Below the pieces are notes generated by a model. The model saw only the letters and a list, made by a program, of their open reading frames with translations, ran no database searches and had not been told where the DNA came from. Both the position numbers and the translations under genes were made by a program. DNA of 64,000 bases, from contig NZ_OY761461.1 of the NCBI RefSeq assembly GCF_963664555.1, forward strand, positions 1,798,001 to 1,862,000, in the 5' to 3' direction. Shown piece after piece: positions 48,342-57,756 of the stretch. Source of the DNA: Labilibaculum sp. Lineage in GTDB: Bacteria > Bacteroidota > Bacteroidia > Bacteroidales > Marinifilaceae. Numbering within the stretch: position 1 is the first letter of the stretch; the number at the start of each line of letters is the position of its first letter.

Positions 48342-50084
48342 TTATTCGAAAATTCCAGATCCTGTACTGAAATTTAGTTTTACTTTTTGACCTGTTGTGA
48401 TAGGGGCTGCAGGTAAATCATTTCCCGTACCTCTGTACTCAATTATACCAGATAATACACTAAACTCTGCCTGCCACCAATCAACAGGATTGCCGTCAGC
48501 GTTAGTTAAAGTAGTAGCTGTTACATACATTCTTGCATTATCATCTGCTACGGCAGCCGGAGAAACAAGAATCTTAGTATCTCCTGCATCAGGAGTAAAC
48601 AGGAATTGTCCGCCATCCCAATTTCCAAATGCAGTACCCTGAGCATAGATAACAGGATCGGTTATTTGAATCGTATTAGTTAAAAGATTTACAACAATCA
48701 TTTTATAACCAACAGCTCCGCTAGGTATGTTATCTCCACCTTTACTCCATACGCCATCAGCATCTGCTGTATCGCCGGTTTTTCCGAATTGAGCACCATC
48801 CCAGGCTTTAGCTGCATTAAATTTTAACTCAGTACCAGCATCAAACCAAGCAATTTTCCAGAAAAGATGTGGGTTACTGTGAACCGGAATCATTTCCATT
48901 ACTGCGGCATTATTCCAATCCCAATCTGGAACAAAGCTGCCATTGATGTATAATTTGGTAGGAAAAACTGGTACTGCTTCAATTGTATATATTCCTTTAT
49001 TAAGATCTAAAGTAATAGTATATGCCTTATCAGCACCGTCAAAAGCAATGTTGTTATTCTTACCCTTTGGAGCTAGAATACCAGAATTACCATCACTATC
49101 AGCATCGGCCCAGTCCAGACCATCCCAATTTTGCTGATTAATAAATTTAAAATTGGCTCCATCTTTCAGGGTAACTTCAAGAGTATATACTCCTTCTGAT
49201 TTTCTTGTCATTTCAGGAGATGCTCCCGGATTCCATTCCGGATCAGTAGTATTGTATGCACCTACCAAGTATATATTTGGATAATCATAAGTATATACTG
49301 ATCCATTTTCGTATGGAGCAATTGTTAAATTACTGTTTGTAAAATCAGCTGTAACGGCATACCATCCTGTTTCTCCTGTAAATTTGAAATTTCCGGCATC
49401 ATCTCCTGCAGCCTCAATGTTTTCAGATCGAGTGGCAAATTTGGCGAAGTTATAATCATAACCGTCGCTTGCTTGCTTCTCCGAAAACTTAAATAAACCA
49501 TCTTTTGTAAGTTTCAGATACTTCGTAAAGATGTTATCTGCACCATATGCTTTTAAGGCATCTGTAACTTTAGACGAAGCTGTAGCTGAACCAAAGATAT
49601 ATAAATCAGTAGGAATAGGTACATCCAAATAAGGAGTCACCTTCATTGTAAACGAAGCAGTGTACAAATTATCAAGATCCTCGTTAGCAAAGGCTCTAAT
49701 TCTGACTTCGAGCTCTACTTTTTTTGCAGGTGCATATCTGTTAGATATTAGAGTATTTAAACCGCCAACAGTAATTGGTGTTGTAGTTGCAGATACCCGA
49801 TCAAACTCTAAGGCATTTTTAAATTCATTACCTACAGTATCAACTTGAACATAATATCTCACTCCAATAGGATCAGCATATGTAGCTGCTGACCAACTTA
49901 ATTCGATTATGGTTTCTTTTTCATTCTTTTTCTCAAGGACCAAATCGATATCTTCGGTTATTTCTGCTAGTACCGGGGCAGTTCCTTGAACTGGCTCAGT
50001 TACATTTGGCGTTTCAAAATCGTCTTCGCAAGCAATAAAGAAAACAGCCAATAGTGATATAAATAAATATTTAAGATTCTTCAT
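48342..50084 (-). CDS. SusE/SusF-like starch-binding surface lipoprotein (long form)
   Basis: A 580-residue lipoprotein: signal YLFISLLAVFFIACEDDFET with acylated Cys near residue 19 followed by Glu-Asp-Asp, a surface-export signal. An N-terminal SusE-type Ig domain (~35-150) precedes four modules that begin with YIFGSAT-, IYLVGAYN-, LYINGSF- and VYAQGTAF-like strands (~160, 270, 375, 475). Several contain Trp pairs suited to bind glucan. It probably captures starch on the outer surface. The adjacent 380-residue gene is a shorter relative. Confidence 0.85.
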   Translation of the reverse strand: MKNLKYLFISLLAVFFIACEDDFETPNVTEPVQGTAPVLAEITEDIDLVLEKKNEKETIIELSWSAATYADPIGVRYYVQVDTVGNEFKNALEFDRVSATTTPITVGGLNTLISNRYAPAKKVELEVRIRAFANEDLDNLYTASFTMKVTPYLDVPIPTDLYIFGSATASSKVTDALKAYGADNIFTKYLKLTKDGLFKFSEKQASDGYDYNFAKFATRSENIEAAGDDAGNFKFTGETGWYAVTADFTNSNLTIAPYENGSVYTYDYPNIYLVGAYNTTDPEWNPGASPEMTRKSEGVYTLEVTLKDGANFKFINQQNWDGLDWADADSDGNSGILAPKGKNNNIAFDGADKAYTITLDLNKGIYTIEAVPVFPTKLYINGSFVPDWDWNNAAVMEMIPVHSNPHLFWKIAWFDAGTELKFNAAKAWDGAQFGKTGDTADADGVWSKGGDNIPSGAVGYKMIVVNLLTNTIQITDPVIYAQGTAFGNWDGGQFLFTPDAGDTKILVSPAAVADDNARMYVTATTLTNADGNPVDWWQAEFSVLSGIIEYRGTGNDLPAAPITTGQKVKLNFSTGSGIFE

Positions 50085-50086
50085 TT

Positions 50087-51172
50087 TTATTCAATTTTAC
50101 CAGTTTGATTAATAAAGTCGAGCACAATTGTTTGCTGACCTGCGTTAATATTAACTCTTTCCTGATCACCACCGTCTGCTCTGTATGCAATTTTTCCATT
50201 AAAGAATATGAATTCTGCATGCCACCATTCGCCAATGTATGGATGTGTTACATGAAGTCTTAATTCTGCAGCTGAAAAATTGTCTTTAGTTAAATACATC
50301 GTCTTGTTTTCAGTATCCAACTTAAACTTATTTTCAGGTACAACAGAACTGGTAGGCCATCCACCAACGGCATCTCCACAAACATAAACACTTGCAGGCT
50401 CAATCAACAGCTTATTATTTGCCATATCTACACCAACGGTATAGTATCCTGCTGTTCCTGGTACAGGTATATCTTCACCTCTGTTGTCAACTGTTCCTAA
50501 AGTATACTCTCCATTAACAGCATCTCCAATTTTTCCAATAACACCTTTGTAGTTTTCATCAGAGCACAACTTGAAAGTACCGGTAGCTTCCATCCACACG
50601 ATAGTCCAAGAGTCATCAGGTTCACTGTTGACTTTGATAAATTTAAGCTTGTTGTTCTGTGCAACGCGTCCTACACCATCACCAAACAGATAGAAAGTAT
50701 TTGGAGCAAATAGAATATCCAAATAAGGAGTTGTTGTAAAGTTTATAACTGTAGAGTATTGTGTTTCAACACCATTAAGAGAGTTGGTCATTACCCTTGC
50801 ATAAACTGTGGCTTCCACATCTACAGGTAATTCGAGTGATTCTGTAAGGAGTTCATTAATAGCTCCTACCGTAAATGTGAAAGCATTTTCAGATGCAGCA
50901 ATATTAAAACTAACAGCTTTAGAAAAATCAGCTGTAGTTGAAAATTGAAGGGTATCCGTTACAACAATATCTACGCCGTATGATGCAGGAGTATAGGATA
51001 CCTGAATAGTCTCTGATTTTGTAGCCTTAGAAATGGCCAAAGTCTCACCAAAACCTACAATATTTGTTACAGGTACATACTCTGAATCATTTAATTTCAA
51101 AATATCATCATCCTCGCACGAAGAAAAGCCTACTGCGAGAAGTAATATTAGTAAGTATTTTATATTTTTCAT
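50087..51172 (-). CDS. SusE-like outer-membrane lipoprotein
   Basis: A 361-residue lipoprotein starting MKNIKYLLILLLAVGFSSCE, Cys near residue 19, followed by Asp-rich residues. The ATG at 51172 is chosen because an upstream frame (to 51229) would overlap SusD and lacks a signal peptide at its start. An N-terminal SusE domain (~30-150) is followed by two modules (~165-265 and ~270-361), the first opening FYLFGDG. The last module shares the pattern LRLHVTHPYIGEWWHAEFIF with the end of the neighbouring long form. It sits 19 bases after susD. Confidence 0.85.
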   Translation of the reverse strand: MKNIKYLLILLLAVGFSSCEDDDILKLNDSEYVPVTNIVGFGETLAISKATKSETIQVSYTPASYGVDIVVTDTLQFSTTADFSKAVSFNIAASENAFTFTVGAINELLTESLELPVDVEATVYARVMTNSLNGVETQYSTVINFTTTPYLDILFAPNTFYLFGDGVGRVAQNNKLKFIKVNSEPDDSWTIVWMEATGTFKLCSDENYKGVIGKIGDAVNGEYTLGTVDNRGEDIPVPGTAGYYTVGVDMANNKLLIEPASVYVCGDAVGGWPTSSVVPENKFKLDTENKTMYLTKDNFSAAELRLHVTHPYIGEWWHAEFIFFNGKIAYRADGGDQERVNINAGQQTIVLDFINQTGKIE

Positions 51173-51191
51173 AGTGTATCTTTTTAATCTA

Positions 51192-52757
51192 TTAATAACC
51201 TGAGATATTCGACAGATTAGGATTCGCATTTATATCCGATGATGGAATAGGGAATACATTGTATTTTGCATCTGTAGCTTTTCCGTCTGCAACAGCTCCT
51301 TTCCAGGGCCAGTTGTACGTTCCATTTGTTAATTTACCAAATCTAACAAGGTCGGTTCTTCTCTGACACTCCCAGTATAACTCACGTCCTCTTTCGTCAA
51401 GAATAAAATCTAAAGTTAAATCAGATTCTGTTATATTTCCTGAAGTACTTCCATATGCTCTTTCTCTAAGTTCGTTGATATAATCAACAGCAGTTTCCAT
51501 ATTTCCACCTGTACCACCTCGGACTACAGCTTCAGCATACGTCAAATAGAAATCTGCCAATCTGTAAAGTGGAAAATCAGTATCAGGAAACGATAGGTTT
51601 GAACCAACAGCTCCGGTTGAAGTAATATTTTTGAACTTACGGAGAGCATATCCATCTCTAAAGTTGAAGATGTCTTCTATTTCAAGATTTTGCCCATCCG
51701 TATAAAACATTCCTCTTTTATCTGTTCCTGTAACGTCAGGGAAAAGGTTTACAAAAGATTTTGTAGTTCTATTTCCACCCCATCCACCATCAATACCAGA
51801 TTCGCTTGCAGGCATATCACCTCCAACAGTAGAGTGAAGTAAGAATGTCATACCACCCCATGTTTGAGTGCTGTTACCATCAGATGTTATTGGGAAAATA
51901 ATCTCATTAGTTCTTAAATGATTATCAGCTAAGAATAGGTTAGCATAATCTGATTCAAGAGAATATCCCCCTCCAATAATTTTGTTGCAATAGGTAATTG
52001 CCTCAGTATATTTAGGTACTCCAATATAAACTTCTGCGTTTAAGTACAATTTAGCAAGAATTGCCCATGCTAAACCTTTATCAGCTCTACCATATTCATT
52101 TGTTCCGGGATCAGCTAATTCCGTCTCAATTCCTGTAAGTTCAGACTCGATATAATCAAATATTTGTTGTTGTGTAGCCATCTCAGGGAAGAAGAAAGAA
52201 CCAATCTCATCTTCTTCTGTAACAAATGGACCACGTCCAAACATATCTAGCAAATGGTAATAACTCAAGGCTCTTAATGCTTTAGCTTCATCGCTGAAAG
52301 CTTTGTATTCCGATTGACCATTAGTCAATTTTATCAGATTATTACAGTAGGTTATTTGAAGAGTAATCCGATAATACATAGCTGTAACAAACTCATTTGA
52401 AGTCGTCCAATCCTGATCGTGCAGATCCCTTAAGTTACCATCATTCCAGGCACAAATTGCTTCGTCAGTTGGTAGCTCCTGATGATTCCACAATAGTCTT
52501 AAATAAGATGAAAAACCACCATTGATACTACTGATATCCTGATCTGAATCAACACCTGTTTGACCTCCTAAGATTAAGCCTGCATAACATTTTGCTAAAA
52601 GCTCTTTATATGATTCAGCATCAGTCAAAACAGTCTCTGCAGTTTTTATATCCTCATCAAGAGGTTCTGTATTCAAATCATCTGTACACGATACAAATGC
52701 AAATAATAATGCAAATGCAATCATGATATAATTTGTTTTATAATATCTCTTATTCAT
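51192..52757 (-). CDS. susD: SusD-like nutrient-binding outer-membrane lipoprotein
   Basis: A 521-residue SusD/RagB-family protein. The lipoprotein signal is YIMIAFALLFAFVSCTDDLN; the ATG at 52757 is preferred to a TTG at 52775. Tetratricopeptide-like helices are visible (LRALSYYHLLDMFGRGPFV and LAWAILAKLYLNAEVYIG). It caps the SusC pore and binds maltooligosaccharides. It lies immediately downstream of susC and follows the invariant susC-susD order. Confidence 0.95.
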   Translation of the reverse strand: MNKRYYKTNYIMIAFALLFAFVSCTDDLNTEPLDEDIKTAETVLTDAESYKELLAKCYAGLILGGQTGVDSDQDISSINGGFSSYLRLLWNHQELPTDEAICAWNDGNLRDLHDQDWTTSNEFVTAMYYRITLQITYCNNLIKLTNGQSEYKAFSDEAKALRALSYYHLLDMFGRGPFVTEEDEIGSFFFPEMATQQQIFDYIESELTGIETELADPGTNEYGRADKGLAWAILAKLYLNAEVYIGVPKYTEAITYCNKIIGGGYSLESDYANLFLADNHLRTNEIIFPITSDGNSTQTWGGMTFLLHSTVGGDMPASESGIDGGWGGNRTTKSFVNLFPDVTGTDKRGMFYTDGQNLEIEDIFNFRDGYALRKFKNITSTGAVGSNLSFPDTDFPLYRLADFYLTYAEAVVRGGTGGNMETAVDYINELRERAYGSTSGNITESDLTLDFILDERGRELYWECQRRTDLVRFGKLTNGTYNWPWKGAVADGKATDAKYNVFPIPSSDINANPNLSNISGY

Positions 52758-52775
52758 AATTAAAACATTTATCAA

Positions 52776-55748
52776 TTAAAAATTCACATTTAATCCAAAC
52801 AAGAAGGTTCTTGGTCTTGGATATACATCATTGTCAATTCCTCCGTTTACTTCAGGATCTAATCCACTGTAATCGGTTATTACAATAGCATTTTGAACTG
52901 TGGCAAATGCTCTGGCGTTAAAATCAAAACCTAAAAGAGGTTTTAAAATTTTAGTAAAGTTATAGCCTAGAGTTATATTATCTATTCTAAAGAATGATGC
53001 ATCCTCAAGGAAATAATCAGAATATTGTTGTGCTGTCTCAAACTTTGATTTGTTAATTTCTGTAGGCATGTTTGTTAAGTACTCATTTACAGTCATCTCT
53101 TGGTAACGACCTCCTACTATAACATTGTTATACATTTGTCCACCAATCCCAATTCTACCGTTAAATCCAAAATCAAAATCTTTGTATTTGATGTTCGAAG
53201 AAAAACCTATATTATAATCCTGTGCAGGATCTTTCGCATAGTATTTATCGGCTGTTGTGATTTCTCCATCTTTATTTCTATCTACATAAAGACCTTCAAT
53301 CGGTTTTCCGTTAGCATTATATACTTGCTCGTATACATAGAAAGTGTTTAATGAGTGCCCAACTGCATTGATTTGGATATTATTACCAACACCTACACCA
53401 CTAATGCCACCTGTTTCAACTCCTCTGTAGTCAGGATCGTCATAATTTGTCAAACGGGTGATCTCATTCTTGTTATAAGCAAGGTTGAAACCAACTTCCC
53501 AAAACAAATCTTCTTTATCCAATACAATTGCATTGATAGAGAATTCAAATCCATTATTTTCCAAATCACCAACATTTGTTAATAATCTGTCAGTAAAGTT
53601 TGTTCCTGCTGGTACTGGAATTGTATTTAACAGATCTTCAGTTTTTCGTTTATATACATCGAATGAACCATTAATTCTGCTGTTGAATAGTCCAAAATCG
53701 AAACCTGCATTATACGTTGTGGTTTTCTCCCACTGTAAGCCTTCGTCGTATCCATCTGGTCTGATTAAAGTATAAAACTGATTACCGAATTGATATCTTG
53801 TTCTTGAATCACTTAATCGATAAGTTCCCATGTATGGGTAGTCGCCACTATTTAATTCCTGCTGACCTGTTATACCGTAACCTAAACGGACTTTAGCATT
53901 ACTTACCACATCGATATTTTTAAGAAATGATTCTTCGCTCATTCTCCAAGCAAAAGCTGCTGAAGGAAAAGTACCCCATCTGTTGTCTTTGTGGAATCTT
54001 GAGGAACCATCTTTACGCAATGTAGCTGTTACGATATATTTATCCTTAAATGTATAGTTGGCTCTACCGAAGAATGAAACCAAGTAGTTCTCTGTTTCAT
54101 TTTTAGAGTCTTCTATTGTTGTATTAGTTCTGTCAATCTCGAAAGCTGAAGACTTTGACCAGAAATGCTGCCACTCATAACCTCCCATTACATTGATTTT
54201 ACTACTCAATGATGGAAGATCTTTATTATAAGTAAGATAAAAATCTACTAGTTCATTCTTTTTCTCTTGAGTATAATCTCTTTTTACTCCTGTAGAAGAA
54301 GCTCTTACCCATGAGGCATCCAAATCAGTATTTACATCACCATCACTATCAGAATAGTCATAGCCTAATTTCATACTTGCTTTTAAATCTGGAAGGAAAT
54401 GTAATTTGTAATCAGCTTGAAAATCTGCGATTACTCTTGATACATTAGATTTATCATCTTTTTGTTGCAATTGAGCAACAGGATTTCGAGTTCCATTTAC
54501 GTTTCGTGAACCATCACTCATTAACCAGGTTGTATACCCTCCGTAAATACCTGTTTTATTAAAAACAGATTGAGTGGGGTCCATGCGCAAAGCACTTCCT
54601 ATGGCACCTTTATCAGCAAATTGATTTTCAATTACCATATATTTAACACCAACATTTATCTTTAAATGGTCATCTAAAAAGCTAGGGTTAACATTTAAAG
54701 TTCCTGTGGTTCTTTGCATTTCAGAAGTTTGCAAAATACCTTTCTGGTCAGTGTAACCAGCCGAAACTCTAAATGGGATGTCTTTGTATGAACCTGAAAT
54801 TCCAATATTGTGCTCATGTCCTGTTGCATCTCTATATATTTCATCTTGCCAGTCTGTAGAAGCTTTACCCAATAATGCTGGGTTCACTGAAGAATTATTT
54901 ACAGCCCTTTCAGTCACTAACGTTCTATACTCATCAGCACTTAAAACATCTATAGTCTCTTTGATTTTACCGATTGAAAATTTAGAGTCATAGGTAACTT
55001 TTATTTTTTGTCCTGCTTTTCCTTTTTTAGTTGTAATCAAAATTACACCATTGGAAGCACGTGATCCGTAAATAGCAGTTGCTGATGCATCTTTTAATAC
55101 AGTAAAGGTTTCAATATCATTAGGATTTAATGAACTTAAAACATTACTCATTCCATCAATAGCCCTGTTATCTAACGGCATTCCATCAATTACAATTAAT
55201 GGATCGTTACTTGCGGACATTGAAGAACCTCCACGAATTCTAATTGTTGATGCTGAACCAGGAGCACCTCCATCATTTACGATCTGTACACCAGCAATTT
55301 TACCCACAATTAAATCTTGTGGAGAACTGGTTGTTCCTTGGTTAAAATCATCTGATTTAACTGTAAAGACCGATCCTGTTGCATCTTCTTTTCTTACTTG
55401 ACCATATCCAACAATTACAATTTCGGAAAGGTTTTCGGTTTCAATACTTAAAATTACATTAATTTGAGATTGTGAACCAACGACAATCTCTTGAGAACGA
55501 TATCCTACAAAAGAATAAATAATAGTTGCATTGGCATCTACACTTAGCGTGTATTTTCCGTCAATGTCGGTAGTTGTGCCTATAGTTGTGCCTTTTACAA
55601 CTATTGAAACACCAGGAATTCCCATGCCATCGTTTGCATCGGTAACTAAACCAGTAACTACTTTTTCCTGTGCATTTATAATGGTAAATGAAAATACCAT
55701 AACCAGCATAAGAAGTAGTTTTCTAAGTCTACTAATGTTAAGTTCCAT
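52776..55748 (-). CDS. susC: SusC-like TonB-dependent outer-membrane receptor
   Basis: A 990-residue protein with signal peptide (LLLMLVMVFSFTIINAQ), a carboxypeptidase-like domain (~27-110; VTDANDGMGIPGVSIVVKGT), a TonB box-like segment (LSEIVIVGYGQVRKEDATGS), a plug (~130-240; STIRIRGGSSMSAS and TAIYGSRASNGVILITTKKG) and a 22-strand barrel ending FLFGLNVNF. It imports starch oligosaccharides across the outer membrane with energy from TonB. It is the first gene of a five-gene minus-strand unit and is divergent from the LacI-family regulator. Confidence 0.97.
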   Translation of the reverse strand: MELNISRLRKLLLMLVMVFSFTIINAQEKVVTGLVTDANDGMGIPGVSIVVKGTTIGTTTDIDGKYTLSVDANATIIYSFVGYRSQEIVVGSQSQINVILSIETENLSEIVIVGYGQVRKEDATGSVFTVKSDDFNQGTTSSPQDLIVGKIAGVQIVNDGGAPGSASTIRIRGGSSMSASNDPLIVIDGMPLDNRAIDGMSNVLSSLNPNDIETFTVLKDASATAIYGSRASNGVILITTKKGKAGQKIKVTYDSKFSIGKIKETIDVLSADEYRTLVTERAVNNSSVNPALLGKASTDWQDEIYRDATGHEHNIGISGSYKDIPFRVSAGYTDQKGILQTSEMQRTTGTLNVNPSFLDDHLKINVGVKYMVIENQFADKGAIGSALRMDPTQSVFNKTGIYGGYTTWLMSDGSRNVNGTRNPVAQLQQKDDKSNVSRVIADFQADYKLHFLPDLKASMKLGYDYSDSDGDVNTDLDASWVRASSTGVKRDYTQEKKNELVDFYLTYNKDLPSLSSKINVMGGYEWQHFWSKSSAFEIDRTNTTIEDSKNETENYLVSFFGRANYTFKDKYIVTATLRKDGSSRFHKDNRWGTFPSAAFAWRMSEESFLKNIDVVSNAKVRLGYGITGQQELNSGDYPYMGTYRLSDSRTRYQFGNQFYTLIRPDGYDEGLQWEKTTTYNAGFDFGLFNSRINGSFDVYKRKTEDLLNTIPVPAGTNFTDRLLTNVGDLENNGFEFSINAIVLDKEDLFWEVGFNLAYNKNEITRLTNYDDPDYRGVETGGISGVGVGNNIQINAVGHSLNTFYVYEQVYNANGKPIEGLYVDRNKDGEITTADKYYAKDPAQDYNIGFSSNIKYKDFDFGFNGRIGIGGQMYNNVIVGGRYQEMTVNEYLTNMPTEINKSKFETAQQYSDYFLEDASFFRIDNITLGYNFTKILKPLLGFDFNARAFATVQNAIVITDYSGLDPEVNGGIDNDVYPRPRTFLFGLNVNF

Positions 55749-55899
55749 AAATTAGAAATTTAAGATAAATTAGAAATTAGTTAATTTGTTAAGGTGTTTT
55801 AGATAAAAATATGAACTCGTGTTTCCGACTTGGGTTCTTCCTTTTTTTAGCTTTCTAAAATTACCCTAACGTTAAGTTAGCCTTAATTCATTCTGTAAT

Positions 55900-55932
55900 C
55901 AAAGATAAATGTTGATGGATTTTTCTTGTAAA
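55900..55932 (-). promoter_or_regulatory. Candidate promoter of the susC operon
   Basis: Read on the minus strand: TTTA (55932-55929), a 21-base gap, then TATCTTTG (55907-55900), a perfect TAnnTTTG -7 element with a -33 element one base off. Transcription would start near 55893, giving a leader of about 145 bases. Confidence 0.4.
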
Positions 55933-55961
55933 TGATTGATGGTTAAGTGTAAATAAATCAT

Positions 55962-55985
55962 CGCAAACGTCACCGCAAACGTTTG
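55962..55985. promoter_or_regulatory. Candidate LacI-type operator between susC and the regulator
   Basis: The 10-base palindrome CAAACGTTTG (55976-55985) has the central CpG of LacI-family operators and is preceded by an extra copy of its left half, CGCAAACGT at 55962-55970 and again at 55974-55982. It lies upstream of both the candidate susC promoter and the regulator gene (56173). Confidence 0.65.
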
Positions 55986-56172
55986 ATATTTACATATGGA
56001 TATAAATTGATAATATCTGAACAATTTCCAATCAAACTTATGGGTTTGTTTAATTTTTTCTATATTTACAAAGCTTGTTTCAAGTATGGTTGGAATGCGT
56101 AGATTATTCTTAATCATCTTGTTACTTTTTTTTCTATAAGGGTGTTAGCATCTATTAATATACAAATTTTAT

Positions 56173-57192
56173 ATGAGAAGCGGGCAAGTAACAATTAAAG
56201 ATATAGCCAAAGAATTAGGAATTTCTGCCTCCACTGTTTCAAGAGCACTTAAAGATCATCCTGATATTAGTAATAAAACTAAGGAGGCTGTTAATGAACT
56301 TGCTAAAGAATGGCATTACAAACCAAATGCTGTAGCTCTAAGTTTACGAAACAGCAAAACAAATATTATAGGTGTTATTATTCCTGAAATTGTTCATCAT
56401 TTTTTTTCTTCAGTAATTAGTGGAATAGAAGATATTGCCTCAAAAGCTGGATACAACGTGATGATTTTTCAATCAAATGAGTCCTATATAAGAGAGATGG
56501 CTAATGTGCAGGCATTGCTTTCGAGTCGTGTTGATGGAGTTTTGGTTTCCATGTCAAAGGAAACAAAAGATCACAGTCATTTTCAAGAATTAAGGAATAA
56601 TGGCATTCCAATCGTATTTTTTGATCGTGTTTGTAATGATTTGTCATCAGATAATGTAATTGTAGATGATTTTGCAGGTGCTTTTGCTGCAGTAGAACAT
56701 TTAATTAAAATAGGATGTAGAAGAATTGCGCATTTATCGGCACCTCAGCATATGTTATTGGCTCAGAATAGGCAGAAAGGGTACCGTCAGGCCATGTTAA
56801 AACACAAAATTCCAATCGATGAAAATTTAATTGTTAAGTGTGACAGCTTTGATGAGGCAATTCTAAAAACGCCTGATTTGCTTGCTTTACCTGAGCCTCC
56901 TGATGCTATATTTGCAGTGAATGAATTAACTGCCGCCGGTTCACTTTTGATGGTGAAAAAGTTAGGTTTAAGAGTTCCTGAGGATATTTCCATTGTTGGG
57001 TTTACCGACGGAGTGGTTTCCCGTATCACGGATCCTTCACTAACAACTCTTGAACAACATGGTTTTGAGATCGGTTTGAAAGCTGCAGAGCTGATTGTGG
57101 AAAGAATTTCTGCAGGAGATATGGATTACGAGCCTGTCACAAAAGTTGTTAAAACCAATTTGATTGTAAGAGGATCAACAAGACAGATATAA
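56173..57192 (+). CDS. LacI-family regulator of the starch/maltose locus
   Basis: A 339-residue regulator of normal length. The N-terminal HTH with hinge is TIKDIAKELGISASTVSRAL and the effector domain (~60-339) has a periplasmic-binding-protein fold (NIIGVIIPEIVHHFFSSVIS; DAIFAVNELTAAGSLLMVKK). It probably senses maltose or another maltooligosaccharide derivative and controls the divergent susC unit and the maltose genes at 57757. Whether it acts as repressor or activator cannot be told. Confidence 0.94.
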   Translation: MRSGQVTIKDIAKELGISASTVSRALKDHPDISNKTKEAVNELAKEWHYKPNAVALSLRNSKTNIIGVIIPEIVHHFFSSVISGIEDIASKAGYNVMIFQSNESYIREMANVQALLSSRVDGVLVSMSKETKDHSHFQELRNNGIPIVFFDRVCNDLSSDNVIVDDFAGAFAAVEHLIKIGCRRIAHLSAPQHMLLAQNRQKGYRQAMLKHKIPIDENLIVKCDSFDEAILKTPDLLALPEPPDAIFAVNELTAAGSLLMVKKLGLRVPEDISIVGFTDGVVSRITDPSLTTLEQHGFEIGLKAAELIVERISAGDMDYEPVTKVVKTNLIVRGSTRQI

Positions 57193-57211
57193 TAATTATA
57201 TACTGATGTGT

Positions 57212-57239
57212 AAAAAAGTTGCTTTGTGCAGCTTTTTTT
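57212..57239 (+). terminator. Rho-independent terminator of the LacI-family gene
   Basis: Arms AAAAAGTTGC and GCAGCTTTTT (one G-T pair) with a 5-base loop and a T run. Confidence 0.8.
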
Positions 57240-57323
57240 GTCTGTTAGAAGGGGGTATTTTTATGAAATAAGATGTGAATTTATCATGAATTGAATAAAA
57301 ACAGTTTTTTTTTGAATTCATTG

Positions 57324-57333
57324 CAATCGTTTG
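57324..57333. promoter_or_regulatory. Second LacI-type operator-like sequence, upstream of the maltose genes
   Basis: CAATCGTTTG differs by one base from the palindrome CAAACGTTTG at 55976. It lies 58 bases upstream of the -33 element of the candidate maltose promoter. Confidence 0.45.
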
Positions 57334-57390
57334 TTATGGGTTGTTAAGCCTGTTTTTACTGACTGTTTGAAATTTTCAGCTTGAAGTTGT

Positions 57391-57422
57391 TTTGACATAT
57401 TGTATTTTTTTCTCTACTTTTG
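57391..57422 (+). promoter_or_regulatory. Candidate promoter of the maltose operon
   Basis: TTTG (57391-57394), a 20-base gap and TACTTTTG (57415-57422), a full match to the Bacteroidota TTTG-N19..21-TAnnTTTG consensus. Transcription would start near 57429, leaving a leader of about 330 bases before 57757 that carries the inverted repeats AACAC/GTGTT (57530-57546) and TGATCC/GGATCA (57664-57685). Confidence 0.6.
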
Positions 57423-57756
57423 ACGGTGGAGGGAAACCTCTTTTCCGACTTAATTTACATTACTTCCTTATTAATATGATCTCATTTCCTGATAAAATGA
57501 TGGAAATTATACAGATCTACTATTTGTTTAACACGTACAATGTGTTGAATAATTAAGTTAGTCCTTATACAACACAGATTAATGTGATTTGTACCAGGAT
57601 CTATTTTTCCAAAATTTTATTTGAACCAGAATTGTTTGTTGAATTGCTCATTATTGAGTAGTCTGATCCTTATGTTTATGGATCAAATTAAAAAACAGTT
57701 TATGATTTTAATTAAATCGTCAACCCATTCATAGGAAGAACATAATTAACTAACAA

